Shown: positions 9,941-19,526 of the stretch, one piece after another
Layout of the letters: every line of letters begins with the position of its first letter
How positions within the stretch are numbered: position 1 is the first letter of the stretch
Assembly (NCBI GenBank): GCA_009731375.1
Contig: BJOX01000323.1
Span: forward strand, 516,499 to 580,498
Direction: 5' to 3'
Origin: Paulinella micropora
Taxonomy: Eukaryota; Cercozoa; Imbricatea; Euglyphida
Length of the DNA stretch: 64,000 nucleotides
Notes under the pieces: model-generated
Databases searched by the model: none
Told to the model about the DNA's origin: nothing
Seen by the model: the letters and a program-made list of their open reading frames with translations, nothing else
Program-made: the position numbers and the translations under genes

Positions 9941-10483
9941 TCATTGTTTTCTTTTTTTTGGTTTCTCGGGTTGTTGATTATAAACATTAACTGATATGTT
10001 TGATTTCTTACCTTTGTTCCGTCCATAGGACGAACCTCCACCATAGGTGGAGCCTCCTTTCTTAGGCTGTTCTTCTTCCTCAGATTCGCTATCCTCGCTA
10101 TCTTCTTCCACTTTCTTTTTTACCACTTTCTTCGCCTTCTTCTGTTTGGTTTTAAGTTTCATCTTTGATATTTTATCCGCAATGAGGTCAACAAAGTCGT
10201 GTTCAACCTCTTCTTCGCTTTCACTGCTTTCCTCAATCGGTTCGCCATACGCTTCTGCGAGCGTAGCTCCGCAGTCCCGCCCATCAATCATATCTTTCGC
10301 CAACTGCTTCTTGGTAATGTGGTCCATCTTTTCGTCATCAGTCATTTCTTTTACATTCTTCGCCTCTTCCTCAGCAAGTAGTTCCCTCGCCCTCTCAATC
10401 TTTCTCTGCCTTGCATATTGCTTCTTCATTACAGTCGCTTTTTCAAGGTTCTTTATGGCAATCTCTCTATTACCTCTCGGCAT
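9941..10483 (-). CDS. Acidic Ser/Glu- and Lys-rich protein (element B)
   Basis: The start at 10483 (M-P-R-G-N-R-E) was chosen; a longer frame to 10624 overlaps the divergent fibre gene. The protein is 180 residues. The N-terminal half is basic and helical (E-K-A-T-V-M-K-K-Q-Y-A-R-Q-R-K), the middle acidic (E-S-S-E-S-E-E-E-V-E-H-D-F-V-D-L-I-A-D-K), then K/E and S/E tracts, a Gly-rich S-T-Y-G-G-G-S-S-Y-G and a terminal I-S-V-N-V-Y-N-Q. It shares blocks and position with 4306-4755 of element A. The frame is intact. The function is unknown; a scaffold or tail-fibre accessory role is only suggested by the conserved pairing with the fibre gene. Confidence 0.65.
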   Translation of the reverse strand: MPRGNREIAIKNLEKATVMKKQYARQRKIERARELLAEEEAKNVKEMTDDEKMDHITKKQLAKDMIDGRDCGATLAEAYGEPIEESSESEEEVEHDFVDLIADKISKMKLKTKQKKAKKVVKKKVEEDSEDSESEEEEQPKKGGSTYGGGSSYGRNKGKKSNISVNVYNQQPEKPKKRKQ

Positions 10484-10572
10484 AGTTTGTTTCGGTTGTA
10501 TATCTAACCAAAAATAATGTTTATTCAGATTAATTATTATCCTAAATATACACCTCCACATGTTTTGGTTCA

Positions 10573-13500
10573 ATGAGTCAATATAAGTCGCTCTTAGGAT
10601 TGCCTGAAATTGCGGTGGACTCACTGGACATAAAAAAATTAGACCTTACAAATACTAATATTATCGGCTTAAACACAGATAGGGTGCCAGAAGATGCTGA
10701 CCATGTAATCTTTATTACACTGATGGCCGATTCGATGCAAGATTATCTACCAAATCAACATCAGACATTAAAGAAGGAAGCAGTTTATGTTATACAGAGC
10801 AACGAGTGAGGGACAACGACGAGGTTAAAGCCTCAACTGAACACCGCTCTAATGCAAGTAATCCGCACCAAACCAGCCTTTATAATTTGATAGACACTAA
10901 CATATTCGCACAAGCAAGCGGACAATACTTAACATATAATGATGTAGAAGGCAAATGGAAGAATACCGCCCTCGGTTCAATTGACACACTCTCTGATGTA
11001 GTCATAACAGCACCAATAGCCACTAATAGTTATCTAACATATAATTCAATAAACTTGGTAAATAAAACATTTCCGATAAATGTTGATGAATTCGGCAATA
11101 TTAGTATGGGAAGGAAGAATATAACAGGAGTTAATTTACTAAATACCAAAGATGTTGATGAATGGATATTTGAGCATCAAGACAATAATAATAAGGTGTC
11201 AGCGAGTGGAAGCATAGATAGCCACAGCGATGTGACAATATCAGGCTTCCCAGCAGATAACCAACTGATTATGTATAGCACGTTTATACTACACAGAGCA
11301 ACGAGTAAGGGATAATGACGAAGTCAAAGCCTCAACTCAACACCGCTCTAATACTTCTAATCCGCACCAAACCAGTTTATACAATTTGATAGACACAAAC
11401 ATAGTTGCACAAGCGAGCGGACAATACTTAACATACAATGATGTAGAATGCAAATGGAAAAATACCGCCCTCGGTTCAATTGACACACTCTCTGATGTAG
11501 TCATAACCGCACCAATAGCCACTAATAGTTATCTCACATATAATTCAATAAACTGGGTAAATAAAACATTTCCGATAAATGTGGATGAATTCGGCAACAT
11601 TAGTATGGGAAGGAAGAATATAACAAATGTAAATTTACTAAATACCAAAGATGTTGATGAATGGATATTTGAGCATCAAGATAATAATGATAAAGTTTCA
11701 GCAGCTGGAAGTATAGATAGCACAGCGATGTGACGATAACAGGCTTCCCAGCAGATAATCAATTACTCATTTATAGCACGGGACAATGGAGAAACACCAC
11801 ACCACCCTTTCTGAGATTAGACGGCACTACCAGTATGACGGGAGGACTAAATATGGGCGGTTATGCTATTTCAGGGGCTTCTACATATAATGGAATTAAT
11901 CTCGCAAATCTCGCAGTTGATGGTTCGGTGGTCAAACTAACAGGAGACCAAACCATAGGAGGAATTAAAACATTTAGCAGTATAATAAATGCGAGTGCGG
12001 GGATTGATACGAAAAGCCAAAGCATAACAAATGTAAATCAACTAAATGGCAGGTCTATCACAACTTGGCTATCAGAGCACGATACGAACACTGCGAAAGT
12101 GTAGGCGAGTGGAAGTATTGATACACATAGCGACGTGATTATAATAACAGCAACAGATAATCAACTACTCATTTATAGCACTGGACAATGGAGAAACGTG
12201 GCATCACCCTTTCTTAGATTAGACGGCACTGCTAGTATGACGGGAGGACTAAATATGGGAAACCAAAGCATAACAAATGTAAATCTTGTTGATGGTGTGG
12301 ATGTTTCTGTTCTTGATACTTCGGCAGTTAAAACCTCAGGAAACCAAACCATAGCAGGAATTAAGACATATAGCAGTGGCGTTGAAATAACTGGAAATTC
12401 AATCAATTCAACAACAAAGGGAACATTCATCGTTTTCAATTCTACCAGTAATATCGGGTCAATTGCTAGTTTGGATATGAACACTGCGACATATTACAAC
12501 TTTGAAATTTCTGTGAAAAAAAATAAGTTTTATTATTGACGGGACGATTGTTTCGTGGTTTAATGCTACTGGATTAGATTGTAATAGCAGTCGGATTGTT
12601 AATCTAGGAGCACCACAAAATGCAAATGAAGCGGTAAATAGACAATATCTGAACGACAATTGTGTGAAACTAACAACAGACCAAACCATAACAGGAAGTA
12701 AAACATTTAATGGGGCGAGCACTGTGATAAAATATCTAACTCTAACGAACAACGCCGATTTTAATAATCAAACTATCATTAATGGCGGAAATATAACATA
12801 TAATGGGGCGAGGATATTAAACCAAAATGGAGGAGATATATTCTTTTCACAGACATCAGGTGATTGTCAATATTTCTTATTTACTCTAAATACTGCTACA
12901 AGTGGAACCGCAGACCAAAGAGGTTATGTATTCACGAATGTAGCATTTGATGTAAAAGGGGCGGGACTTTATATTTCAAAACTTTTTGATAATAAAAGTG
13001 CTTCGTCTGACATTGTCCGTTTTAACAATGCGGGGGTATGCGATTTTATGGTGCTTTGGATATGAACTCAAACAACATAACAAGTGCTGGAACAATTACT
13101 TCAACCGCAGGAATGAATATGACAACATTATCAACGAGCGACAAAATAACAACAGCATCAGGTAAGCCAATAATCATAGGCAATACAACGAAATCAGCAA
13201 ATGGGGCGACAGGGGGCTTAGAATTATACGGGACGGCTTCAAATATCGGAGGGGGACACTTACAAGCAATAACAACGGCGGATGCTTATCCAACATTTCA
13301 ATTATTGAACTGGGCACACGACAATATAGGCTTAAGTTTTGATGCTTATTATGACGGCGCAAACTGGAAATCAAGCCTCCTTGGCTCAAACTTTCAAATA
13401 TACAAAAACTCAAACAAACTTGCTTTTAACTATAAATCAGGAATAGCAGCAGGAAGCAATATAACATGGTCTGAGGCGATGAATATAAGCACAGCAGGAT

Positions 13501-14995
13501 TACTAACTGCGAATGCGGGGATTACATACACTGGCACACTAACGTCAGTAACGAATGCCAGTGGGGCGAAAATAGGAATTCAGGGACTAACAGACTGAAC
13601 AAATGCAAAAGGAATATTTATATGGGATGCCACCAATACAAGTTGGGGAATTTATGCGGCATCTGGCGGAGGTGGAAACACTAGAAGTTTGGCAAATGGT
13701 TTAGCCGTTTCAGGAAATGATTTTAGTTCATATAGTTTTCGTTTTAGGGTTGCTAATGATGCTACTATGGGTTTTATATGGGAGAATTCAGCAGAGCAAT
13801 TGCTAACATTGAATGGACTCAATGGGACTTTATGGACAAAAGGATTAATAACGGCTAGTGCGGGAATTAAGATATTTATCCTACTTTTCAACTAACTAAT
13901 ATAAGTCATAATAACATAAATATGACCTTTGATGCGTATTTAGATGCTGGCGGATGGAAATCAAGTTATATGAGTTCTAATTTTCTAATTAGTTAATGGA
14001 ATAATAAACTTAGATTTTTGTATGATAGCGGGAAAAGTGTGGGGGTTGCTGTTCCTTGGTCTCTCGCTCTGGAACTTGACACATCGGGTTTATTAACAAC
14101 AAAGGTGATTACAGCGAGTGGGGCGATAACGGCGAATGCGGGTATATCAACAACAACGGCAACCGCGAGTGGATTAATAACGGCAAATTCGGGGATATCA
14201 ACAACAACGTTGGCAACAAGTGGCTTACTAACTGCGAATGCGGGGATTACATACTCTGGGTTGCTAACGACCACAACTACTAATGGAGCAAAAATAGGAA
14301 TTCAAGGACAAACAGACGGGACGATTGCGAGAGGAATATTTATTTGGGATACTGCTGATTCAGCATGTGGGATTCATATGTCTCAGTCTGGAGCAAATAA
14401 ATCATTAAGTGGAGGAACAGCACCAGCAGGAGGAGTAGGCGGAGGATTAACTTCTTATGCTATTAGATTTAGAGTGAATAATTCTTCAACGAGTGGGTTC
14501 ATATGGGAGAATAGTTCAAATAATGCTTTAATGTCTTTGAAAGCAAGCGATGGACAATTATGGGTATTGTCTAATCCAATTCAATATTCAGACAGGAGAA
14601 AAAAAGAAGATATAAAGGATTGCTTAGGCTTAGATTTTATTAATAAGTTAAATCCAGTCTGCTATCGTATGATTGATGACAACAAGAAACAAAGAACGGG
14701 TTTGATAGCACAGGAATTAGAAATCGTACTAACAGAAATGGATATGCTAGATTTTTGCGGTTTTATAAAAGAAACAATTATGGTTCCGTGTCCAAAGCAA
14801 AGAAAAGAATGCGAATTGAAAGGTGTGAGTGTTAATCCAGAAAATGTTAAATGTGTTGATAGTGGTGATGTCGGTTACGGTATAGGTTATTCCGAGTTTA
14901 TCGCCCCGTTAATTAAGGCAACACAGGAATTATCAGAAAAGATAGTTAATTTAGAAAAAGAAAATAATAATCTAACTAATGATATAGCCGATTAA
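10573..14995 (+). pseudogene. Long fibre protein with C-terminal S74 chaperone domain (element B copy)
   Basis: The homology starts at ATG 10573 (M-S-Q-Y-K-S-L-L-G) and runs to the S74 domain (Y-S-D-R-R-K-K-E-D-I-K at about 14585) and the coiled-coil end at 14995. Compared with the element A copy it has an extra, diverged N-terminal module (10790-11285 and 11286-11780 are two versions of the same segment) and about 670 bp of additional shaft module (about 13200-13870). At least seven frameshifts or stops break it (near 10800, 11310, 11715, 12105, 12535, 13040, 13597 and 13893). An in-frame TAA just before W-N-N-K-L (13996-13998) is shared with the other copy. The fibre would be the receptor-binding part of the virion; S74 domains assist its trimerisation. 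As sequenced it is not functional. Confidence 0.75.
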
Positions 14996-15026
14996 AAAAA
15001 CCAATTAGCAGAAATCCGTAATAACA

Positions 15027-15374
15027 ATGCCCCCTAGATTACACCCTCCACCTCCACTCATTGATATGGCAGATGGCGAACTAACACCAGAATTAAAAAA
15101 TCGTGTTTTGGATATTTCATTGAAGAATGAAGAAAAAAAAGTAGAGCACGAATTGGAAGATAACTGGAATTGTTGTTGTATAAAAAACAGACCGACTGAC
15201 AGCCGACTTATTAAGTATCTGTTTCAAATGGGTATCATTATCGCAATCATAACCCTTTGTATCGTAAGGCTATCTGAAAAGAACTTACCGTGCGAGACAG
15301 CCAACACTTATGTAGGTATTTTAACACTATTGATTGGAATATGCCTTCCATCACCTTCTTCAAGTAAGAAGTGA
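15027..15374 (+). CDS. Small membrane protein downstream of fibre gene (element B)
   Basis: A 115-residue protein with an intact frame, close homologue of 186-539: Pro-rich start, acidic/basic stretch, C-C-C-I-K motif and two hydrophobic segments (about residues 65-80 and 92-108) suitable as membrane helices. It begins 31 bases after the fibre stop, so co-transcription is likely. The N-terminal third differs from the element A protein while the rest is nearly identical, the same mosaic seen in the fibre genes. Function not known. Confidence 0.7.
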   Translation: MPPRLHPPPPLIDMADGELTPELKNRVLDISLKNEEKKVEHELEDNWNCCCIKNRPTDSRLIKYLFQMGIIIAIITLCIVRLSEKNLPCETANTYVGILTLLIGICLPSPSSSKK

Positions 15375-15617
15375 GCATTCATATAGTTGAGTTTTATACC
15401 AAGAAGCATCACTACCTGAGCACATTAAAGGAATGGCTTCATCAAAACTAACACACCAATCACTAAAAGGTTTATACACACATTTAAATTTTGTTTCTAT
15501 TCCTTTTTGAATACACCACACACAACTTTCATTTTTTTTCTCACTGACCCGTGAATAGAAATCGCAGGCAGTCCGAGCAGAAATATTAATTAATAAAAAG
15601 TTTATAAAGATTAGTAT
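15360..15617 (-). CDS. Cys-rich protein with signal-peptide-like start (element B)
   Basis: An 85-codon open frame on the minus strand, without an ATG (first sense codons ATA-CTA-ATC). The N-terminus is a hydrophobic run (I-F-I-N-F-L-L-I-N-I-S-A-R) resembling a signal peptide, followed by T-A-C-D-F-Y-S-R and the Cys pattern C-V-W-C...K-C-V-Y...D-W-C...L-M-C...E-C shared with 3-200 of element A. Its 3' end overlaps the end of the membrane-protein gene on the other strand. The lost ATG may be a mutation or a non-ATG start. I infer a secreted or virion-surface disulphide protein; family unknown. Confidence 0.5.
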   Translation of the reverse strand: MLIFINFLLINISARTACDFYSRVSEKKNESCVWCIQKGIETKFKCVYKPFSDWCVSFDEAIPLMCSGSDASWYKTQLYECSLLT

Positions 15618-15619
15618 AG

Positions 15620-15674
15620 GAAACTTTTGAAAAAGTCATCAAAACCATTGGAGGTGCGGAGGTGAAATCTCCGC
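15620..15674 (+). repeat. Composite repeat: leader plus family 1 palindrome
   Basis: GGAAACTTTTGAAAAAGTCATCAAAACC followed by GGAGGTGCGGAGGTGAAATC and TCCGC. The same two-part unit occurs at 22049-22111 and 23791-23849, and the leader alone at 23370-23398 and 28641-28670. It lies just before the start of the next gene. Confidence 0.6.
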
Positions 15675-15675
15675 A

Positions 15676-16047
15676 ATGACTGACTATAAATTCCAAAAGA
15701 TTATTTTTCTGAGTAATGATTTTCCAGGAGGGGTTAATGGTAGTAAGACATTCGACAAAACCATTAAATTGAACTTTACCCCGACTAGAATGAATGTTAA
15801 GTTTATCCACTATATGAATGACGTGACGGAGATGAAAACAAAAATCCTTTATATGGACCGCATTGGGATTATCGGCACATTCGCTGATAGCAACACGGCA
15901 AACATTTCAAATCTCAGCTATAACTTAGGTATTATTAATTGGACTGACGGCCAATACAGTTTTAGAGTGCTTAAAACAGACAATGGTAGTATTGAGACTG
16001 ACCAACTAGCTGGAAGAATTGTTATTTGTTTAGAATTTTTGGCTTAA
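15676..16047 (+). CDS. Unknown conserved-position protein before packaging ATPase
   Basis: An intact 123-residue protein without signal peptide or membrane segment. It looks beta-rich, with alternating hydrophobics (I-K-L-N-F-T-P, M-N-V-K-F-I-H-Y, G-R-I-V-I-C-L-E-F). It begins directly after a composite repeat and ends 14 bases before the ATPase start, so the two are probably one transcript. By position it may be a small virion protein such as a capsid cement protein, but I recognise no family and this is inference. Confidence 0.6.
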   Translation: MTDYKFQKIIFLSNDFPGGVNGSKTFDKTIKLNFTPTRMNVKFIHYMNDVTEMKTKILYMDRIGIIGTFADSNTANISNLSYNLGIINWTDGQYSFRVLKTDNGSIETDQLAGRIVICLEFLA

Positions 16048-16061
16048 TATTTATATAAACG

Positions 16062-16888
16062 ATGGAGAAAATCAATAATGTGAAGGTGAAACCAGTTAAG
16101 CAAAACGGAGATGGCGACAAGTTGGCAAAAGGATATAAGTTGTTTGATGAACCGTATGCCAATATATTCGTACTTGCAAGGAAACAATCGGGGAAAACAA
16201 CAGCAGTATTTGAAATCCTGAAACGAACGACCGACAAAAAGACCCGCATTGTTATTATTGCCAGCACAATATACAAGGACCACATTTACAAAGAAATGGT
16301 AAAGCACTTCAAGAAGAATGGAAACCCGATGGCAATATACACATATTTGAAAACGGACGGATACAGTGTGATAGACTATGAGTTAGACAAGCTGAATAAA
16401 CCCGATGAAGAGCAAGAAGAAGGCGAGATTGTACAGGACGGTAAAGAAGAACCGAAGCCGAAGTTTCTTTATTTTGGTAAAGAAGAAAAGAAGAAAAAGG
16501 AGGGAGGCGAAAACCCACCGAAGCCGAGCAAATATATTGCACCAGAAGTCGTGTTTGTGCTAGATGATTTGGGTAGCGGGTTGAGGGATAAGTCCGTTAG
16601 CGACCTGTTGAAAAAAAATAGACACTACAAGTCAAAGGTGATTATGAGATCGCAATACCTAAACGACTTACGACCTGAGGCGATTAAACAGCTAGACTAC
16701 CTTCTTATTATTGGTCAGTCTCAGGATAAAATTGAGCTTGTGTATAACATTTGGACCTCGGTTATGATTTAGACTACTTTATCGAAAAATATCACGAGGC
16801 GACGAAAGAACGGTTTAACTTTTTGTATATGTATGTGGATGCGGTGTCTGATGAATTAAGAAAGAACTTCAATATTCGTTTAAAGTAA
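16062..16888 (+). pseudogene. Genome-packaging ATPase (FtsK/HerA, A32-like), one frameshift
   Basis: Walker A is seen as A-R-K-Q-S-G-K-T-T (residues 42-50) and Walker B as V-V-F-V-L-D-D-L-G (about residues 164-172), then a Q-rich sensor-like region (M-R-S-Q-Y) and an I-I-G-Q-S segment. A Lys/Glu/Pro-rich insertion lies between them. A one-base shift near 16768 ends the frame; the expected C-terminus continues in the next frame to a stop at 16888, giving about 275 residues in all, normal for PLV/NCLDV ATPases. The enzyme pumps DNA into the capsid. It is one of the core PLV genes. Confidence 0.9.
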
Positions 16889-16925
16889 TTTTATTATTAT
16901 TTATTTTTTTTAGAACTATATATAG

Positions 16926-17270
16926 ATGCCAACATCACCAGTTTTTATTTCACAACCAGCAGGATACAATATCAGCTACAATCCCAGTATGCCACAGAAA
17001 GGGCGAGCCCTTTCAAACCCAAATTTAGCGGGAGGTGCGAAGAACAGAAAGAAGAAGGGAAAAAAGAAACAAACAGGAGGCAAAGTTAATTGGGCGAAGG
17101 TAGGAAAAGCAATAGTGGATGCTAATAGGTTTATCAAGAAGAACCAATTGATTTCAAGGGGTGCTACTTTTCTTAGCAATGTAGGAGTGCCTTATGCGGA
17201 CCATGTAGCGAAGGCCGCGATGAAGCAAGGATACTGCAAGCAACGAGGAGGAGCGGTTAAGTTTCGGTAG
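16926..17270 (+). CDS. Small basic Gly/Lys-rich virion-type protein
   Basis: An intact 114-residue protein: an N-terminal segment without charge bias, a basic Gly/Lys tract (G-G-A-K-N-R-K-K-K-G-K-K-K), then a hydrophobic helix-forming C-terminal half with N-R-F-I-K-K-N-Q-L-I-S-R-G and G-V-P-Y-A-D-H-V-A-K-A. Short proteins of this design (basic tract, then K-x-x-x-L-I-S-x plus a V-P-x-A-x-x-x-G pattern) recur beside morphogenesis genes in PLVs and related viruses, where they are thought to be core or minor virion proteins. DNA binding is inferred from charge. It is preceded by TTTTTTTTAGAACTATATAT, a promoter-like sequence. Confidence 0.6.
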   Translation: MPTSPVFISQPAGYNISYNPSMPQKGRALSNPNLAGGAKNRKKKGKKKQTGGKVNWAKVGKAIVDANRFIKKNQLISRGATFLSNVGVPYADHVAKAAMKQGYCKQRGGAVKFR

Positions 17271-17303
17271 GGGTAAACCCGATTGATGTAAAATCTTGTA
17301 TTA

Positions 17304-17325
17304 ATTTTTTTCTAACAATATACAT
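17304..17325 (+). promoter_or_regulatory. Promoter-like motif TTTTTTTCTAACAATATA
   Basis: It lies directly before the ATG at 17326. Nearly the same string precedes the genes at 20416 (TTTTTTTCTTATATTACAATATAGG) and 22122 (TTTTTTTCTTACAATATA), and looser forms precede 16926 and 19527. Confidence 0.5.
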
Positions 17326-17796
17326 ATGAAAAAATTAAGAAGAGGAGGTGCGGAGGCGAAGTCTCTGCGAAAACAACGACCTCCGAGGATATACAGAACC
17401 AAAGATGGCCGACCATATATCAAAGGGAAAGGCAAACGAGCATATCTCAACTTTGGCGAGAAAACAAATGACCTTTCAACACTTCAAATCGTTAAACTGT
17501 TTCTGAAATATATGAAAGGGGATACCCCTTCCAAACCCAACCGGCGGGGTCGTAGGGGCGGAGTCCCTACAATAGTTAAGTCTGAATTCAATCGTCTTGA
17601 ACACGAGAACCACAACCAGATACAAAACAACCTGCTGAAAAAATATGAACTAATACACGAGCAGGAGGAAAAGGAAAAGAAGTTAAGAGAACAGGCAGAA
17701 GATGAGAAGAAAAGAATGGAGAGGAAGGAGAATGCGGAAATGAAGGAAAAACAAGAAGAATTAATAAGGGAGGCGAAAAGAGAGCAAAAACTATAG
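17326..17796 (+). CDS. Basic protein with C-terminal coiled coil
   Basis: A 156-residue protein. The N-terminal 70 residues are Arg/Lys-rich and carry an in-frame copy of palindromic repeat family 1 (coding R-G-G-A-E-A-K-S-L), then Y-I-K-G-K-G-K-R-A-Y-L-N-F-G. A second GC-rich hairpin is embedded at 17552-17570. From residue 90 on it is a long K/E coiled coil. The true C-terminus may continue in another frame to about 17835. It lies between the small basic protein and the Pro/Gln-rich protein in the morphogenesis cluster. Function unknown; a DNA- or capsid-associated role is plausible. Confidence 0.6.
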   Translation: MKKLRRGGAEAKSLRKQRPPRIYRTKDGRPYIKGKGKRAYLNFGEKTNDLSTLQIVKLFLKYMKGDTPSKPNRRGRRGGVPTIVKSEFNRLEHENHNQIQNNLLKKYELIHEQEEKEKKLREQAEDEKKRMERKENAEMKEKQEELIREAKREQKL

Positions 17797-17833
17797 AGGA
17801 TGTAAAATTTGAACAAGATAGAAAAATAATTGA

Positions 17834-18337
17834 ATGTTATTAACACCACCACAGTTCAACCCTCAATATATCACACAAGGACCACAACCACCACCGCAAG
17901 CACCACCACAAGCACCACAACTAGGACTACCACAAGCACCACCACAAGCACAACAAGCACCAGAAGAAAAACAGATGCAATTGAAAACAAAAGAAGAGAA
18001 AAAGGCTGAAAAGGAATTAAAAGAAAAATACATTGAATTAATGAAGAAAGCGGGCTTTACAACGAAATTTATTAAAAGCTTGAGTAAAACAGAATTTGAC
18101 AAACTTGGTAAAGGAATAGAGAAAGCGATAGCCGATGCCCAATCAGCAGATGAGCAGAAAGAACTGGCTGAACAATATAAAAAAGAATTAGAACAAGAAA
18201 AAAAGCAAGCGGAGGCTAAAGCGAAACACTTTGAAATTAAAGATAAAATATCATACATATCCGCAGGTTTAAGAAATGATTACAAGTATCCGAAATTGGA
18301 TATACCCAAAACTTTGGGCCCTGCTTTGGAAAAATAA
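17834..18337 (+). CDS. Pro/Gln-rich, coiled-coil protein fused in frame with protease gene except for one stop
   Basis: A 167-residue protein: the first 40 residues are P/Q/A-rich repeats (Q-A-P-P-Q-A-P), followed by a K/E-rich coiled coil and a C-terminal Y-I-S-A-G-L-R-N-D-Y-K-Y-P motif. The stop TAA (18335-18337) is followed immediately, in the same frame, by the ATG of the next gene, whose first residues continue in similar style. Either these are two adjacent genes with zero spacing, or one long protein with a nonsense mutation. No family is recognised; by position a scaffold or core protein is possible. Confidence 0.5.
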   Translation: MLLTPPQFNPQYITQGPQPPPQAPPQAPQLGLPQAPPQAQQAPEEKQMQLKTKEEKKAEKELKEKYIELMKKAGFTTKFIKSLSKTEFDKLGKGIEKAIADAQSADEQKELAEQYKKELEQEKKQAEAKAKHFEIKDKISYISAGLRNDYKYPKLDIPKTLGPALEK

Positions 18338-19380
18338 ATGAAAGCTCGGGGCAAACCACCACCAAAAAAAGTTAAAGGAAAACACACGACTGCGGGTATG
18401 GCGCAAGTTTTAGTAGATGAAGGTATTGATTTAGGAATAGACCAGAATGAAATGAGAAAGAAACTCGCTGATTATTTGGGAATAAACCAAACTGGTGCTG
18501 GACCAAGAACGATTGAGGAATTAATCCACAAACTTTTGACAATAGCAACAATTAAGAAATATTTAAAGAAGGGCAAATACAAACAAAAAAAGAAGAAGAA
18601 TGATTATGTAAATAACTTAGTAACTGAAATGAGAAGCGACCCAAATATTAAAAATCAAGTTTCAAATAATCTCTGTATTCAATTGACGGAGGAAGTTCAA
18701 CCGCCAGCAGGGGCAAGCCCCCGCACCCCCACCACAGATGTAGAGGAAGTTCAACCACCAGCAGGGGACTTCGTCCCCCGCACCCCCGAGGTAGAGGAAG
18801 TTCAACCCAAAAATGAGCCAATGAAGGAGGAAGTTCAAGCACAAAATGAGCAAGAGGTAGACCCAGGGGTTGTAGGGGGAGGAGGCACCTACCGAGGTTT
18901 AATGACGGACGAAATAGACAACATTATGAAAAAGCACGAATGGTATATCGGCACGGTAGCCAGCGATGAAATAAACAAACTGAAACCAGAAAAAGAAAGA
19001 AGTATGGATTTATTATGAACTTGGATAAGTCTAGCCAACCAGGCTCACATTGGATTGCTGTTTACTGCTCCTTAGATGGCGATAGAAGTATAGAAATATA
19101 TGACACTCTCGCACTGTATAAGCCGACTGAGCTATTTCTACACCAAATGAAACAACTTATAGACAAGAGTAAGCCGAGTACTTATCTGCTTATAAAGGTT
19201 AATCAGGTTAAAAACCAAAGCAACACAACAGATACCTGCGGGTGGCATAGTATTAGATTTTTGTTAGAGCGGGCGAAAGGTAACAGGTTTAAATTCGCCA
19301 GCGGATGGACTGATTTGAAGGAAAAAGAAGCTGAGGACCTCAAAAAACAGAACGGCTACGGCTTTGACACTTTCATTTAG
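18338..19380 (+). pseudogene. Adenovirus-type cysteine protease with long N-terminal extension, one frameshift
   Basis: The C-terminal part (19000-19380) has the Ulp1/adenain-like catalytic layout: G-S-H-W-I-A-V-Y with the catalytic His, I-E-I-Y-D with the acidic residue, and D-T-C-G-W-H-S-I with the nucleophile Cys. This protease class matures capsid proteins in Polintons, PLVs and adenoviruses. The extension (about 180 residues) is Lys-rich and carries imperfect repeats E-E-V-Q-P-P-A-G...P-R-T-P, each with a GC-rich hairpin. A shift at the A-rich stretch near 18995 separates the conserved Y-G-F-I-M-N-L-D start of the catalytic domain from the upstream frame. Confidence 0.85.
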
Positions 19381-19391
19381 CAGGTCCCCCG

Positions 19392-19424
19392 CATTGCGAA
19401 GCTATGCTTCTCAAAGCATACCCC
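19392..19424. repeat. Short hairpin repeat, family 2, copy 2
   Basis: ATTGCGAAGC then the hairpin TATGCTT-CTCA-AAGCATA (19403-19420), beginning 12 bases after the protease stop. The stem differs from the 8664 copy by a paired change (C-G to T-A). It might also act as a transcript end signal here. Confidence 0.55.
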
Positions 19425-19455
19425 CTCCGTTGTGGTATGTAATTAAAACAAAAAA

Positions 19456-19484
19456 AATATTTTCTAATATATACAGTATAGTTT
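19456..19484 (+). promoter_or_regulatory. Promoter-like AT-rich motif before minor capsid gene
   Basis: TATTTTCTAATATATACAGTATAG resembles the TTTTTTCTNACAATATA motif seen before other morphogenesis genes. It is about 45 bases upstream of the ATG at 19527. Confidence 0.4.
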
Positions 19485-19526
19485 TTTTGAGATTGTAAGT
19501 GGTTTTTTGAAAAAAAAGCACTTACT

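Noticed and set aside
10047-10517. 156-residue Ser/Phe-rich frame on the + strand
   Set aside because: Antisense shadow of the acidic protein gene 9941-10483, which has a homologue in element A.
1725-14020. A reassigned stop codon (TAA as sense) to explain the fibre stop
   Set aside because: Intact genes in both elements end with TAA at the expected place, so a changed genetic code is not supported.
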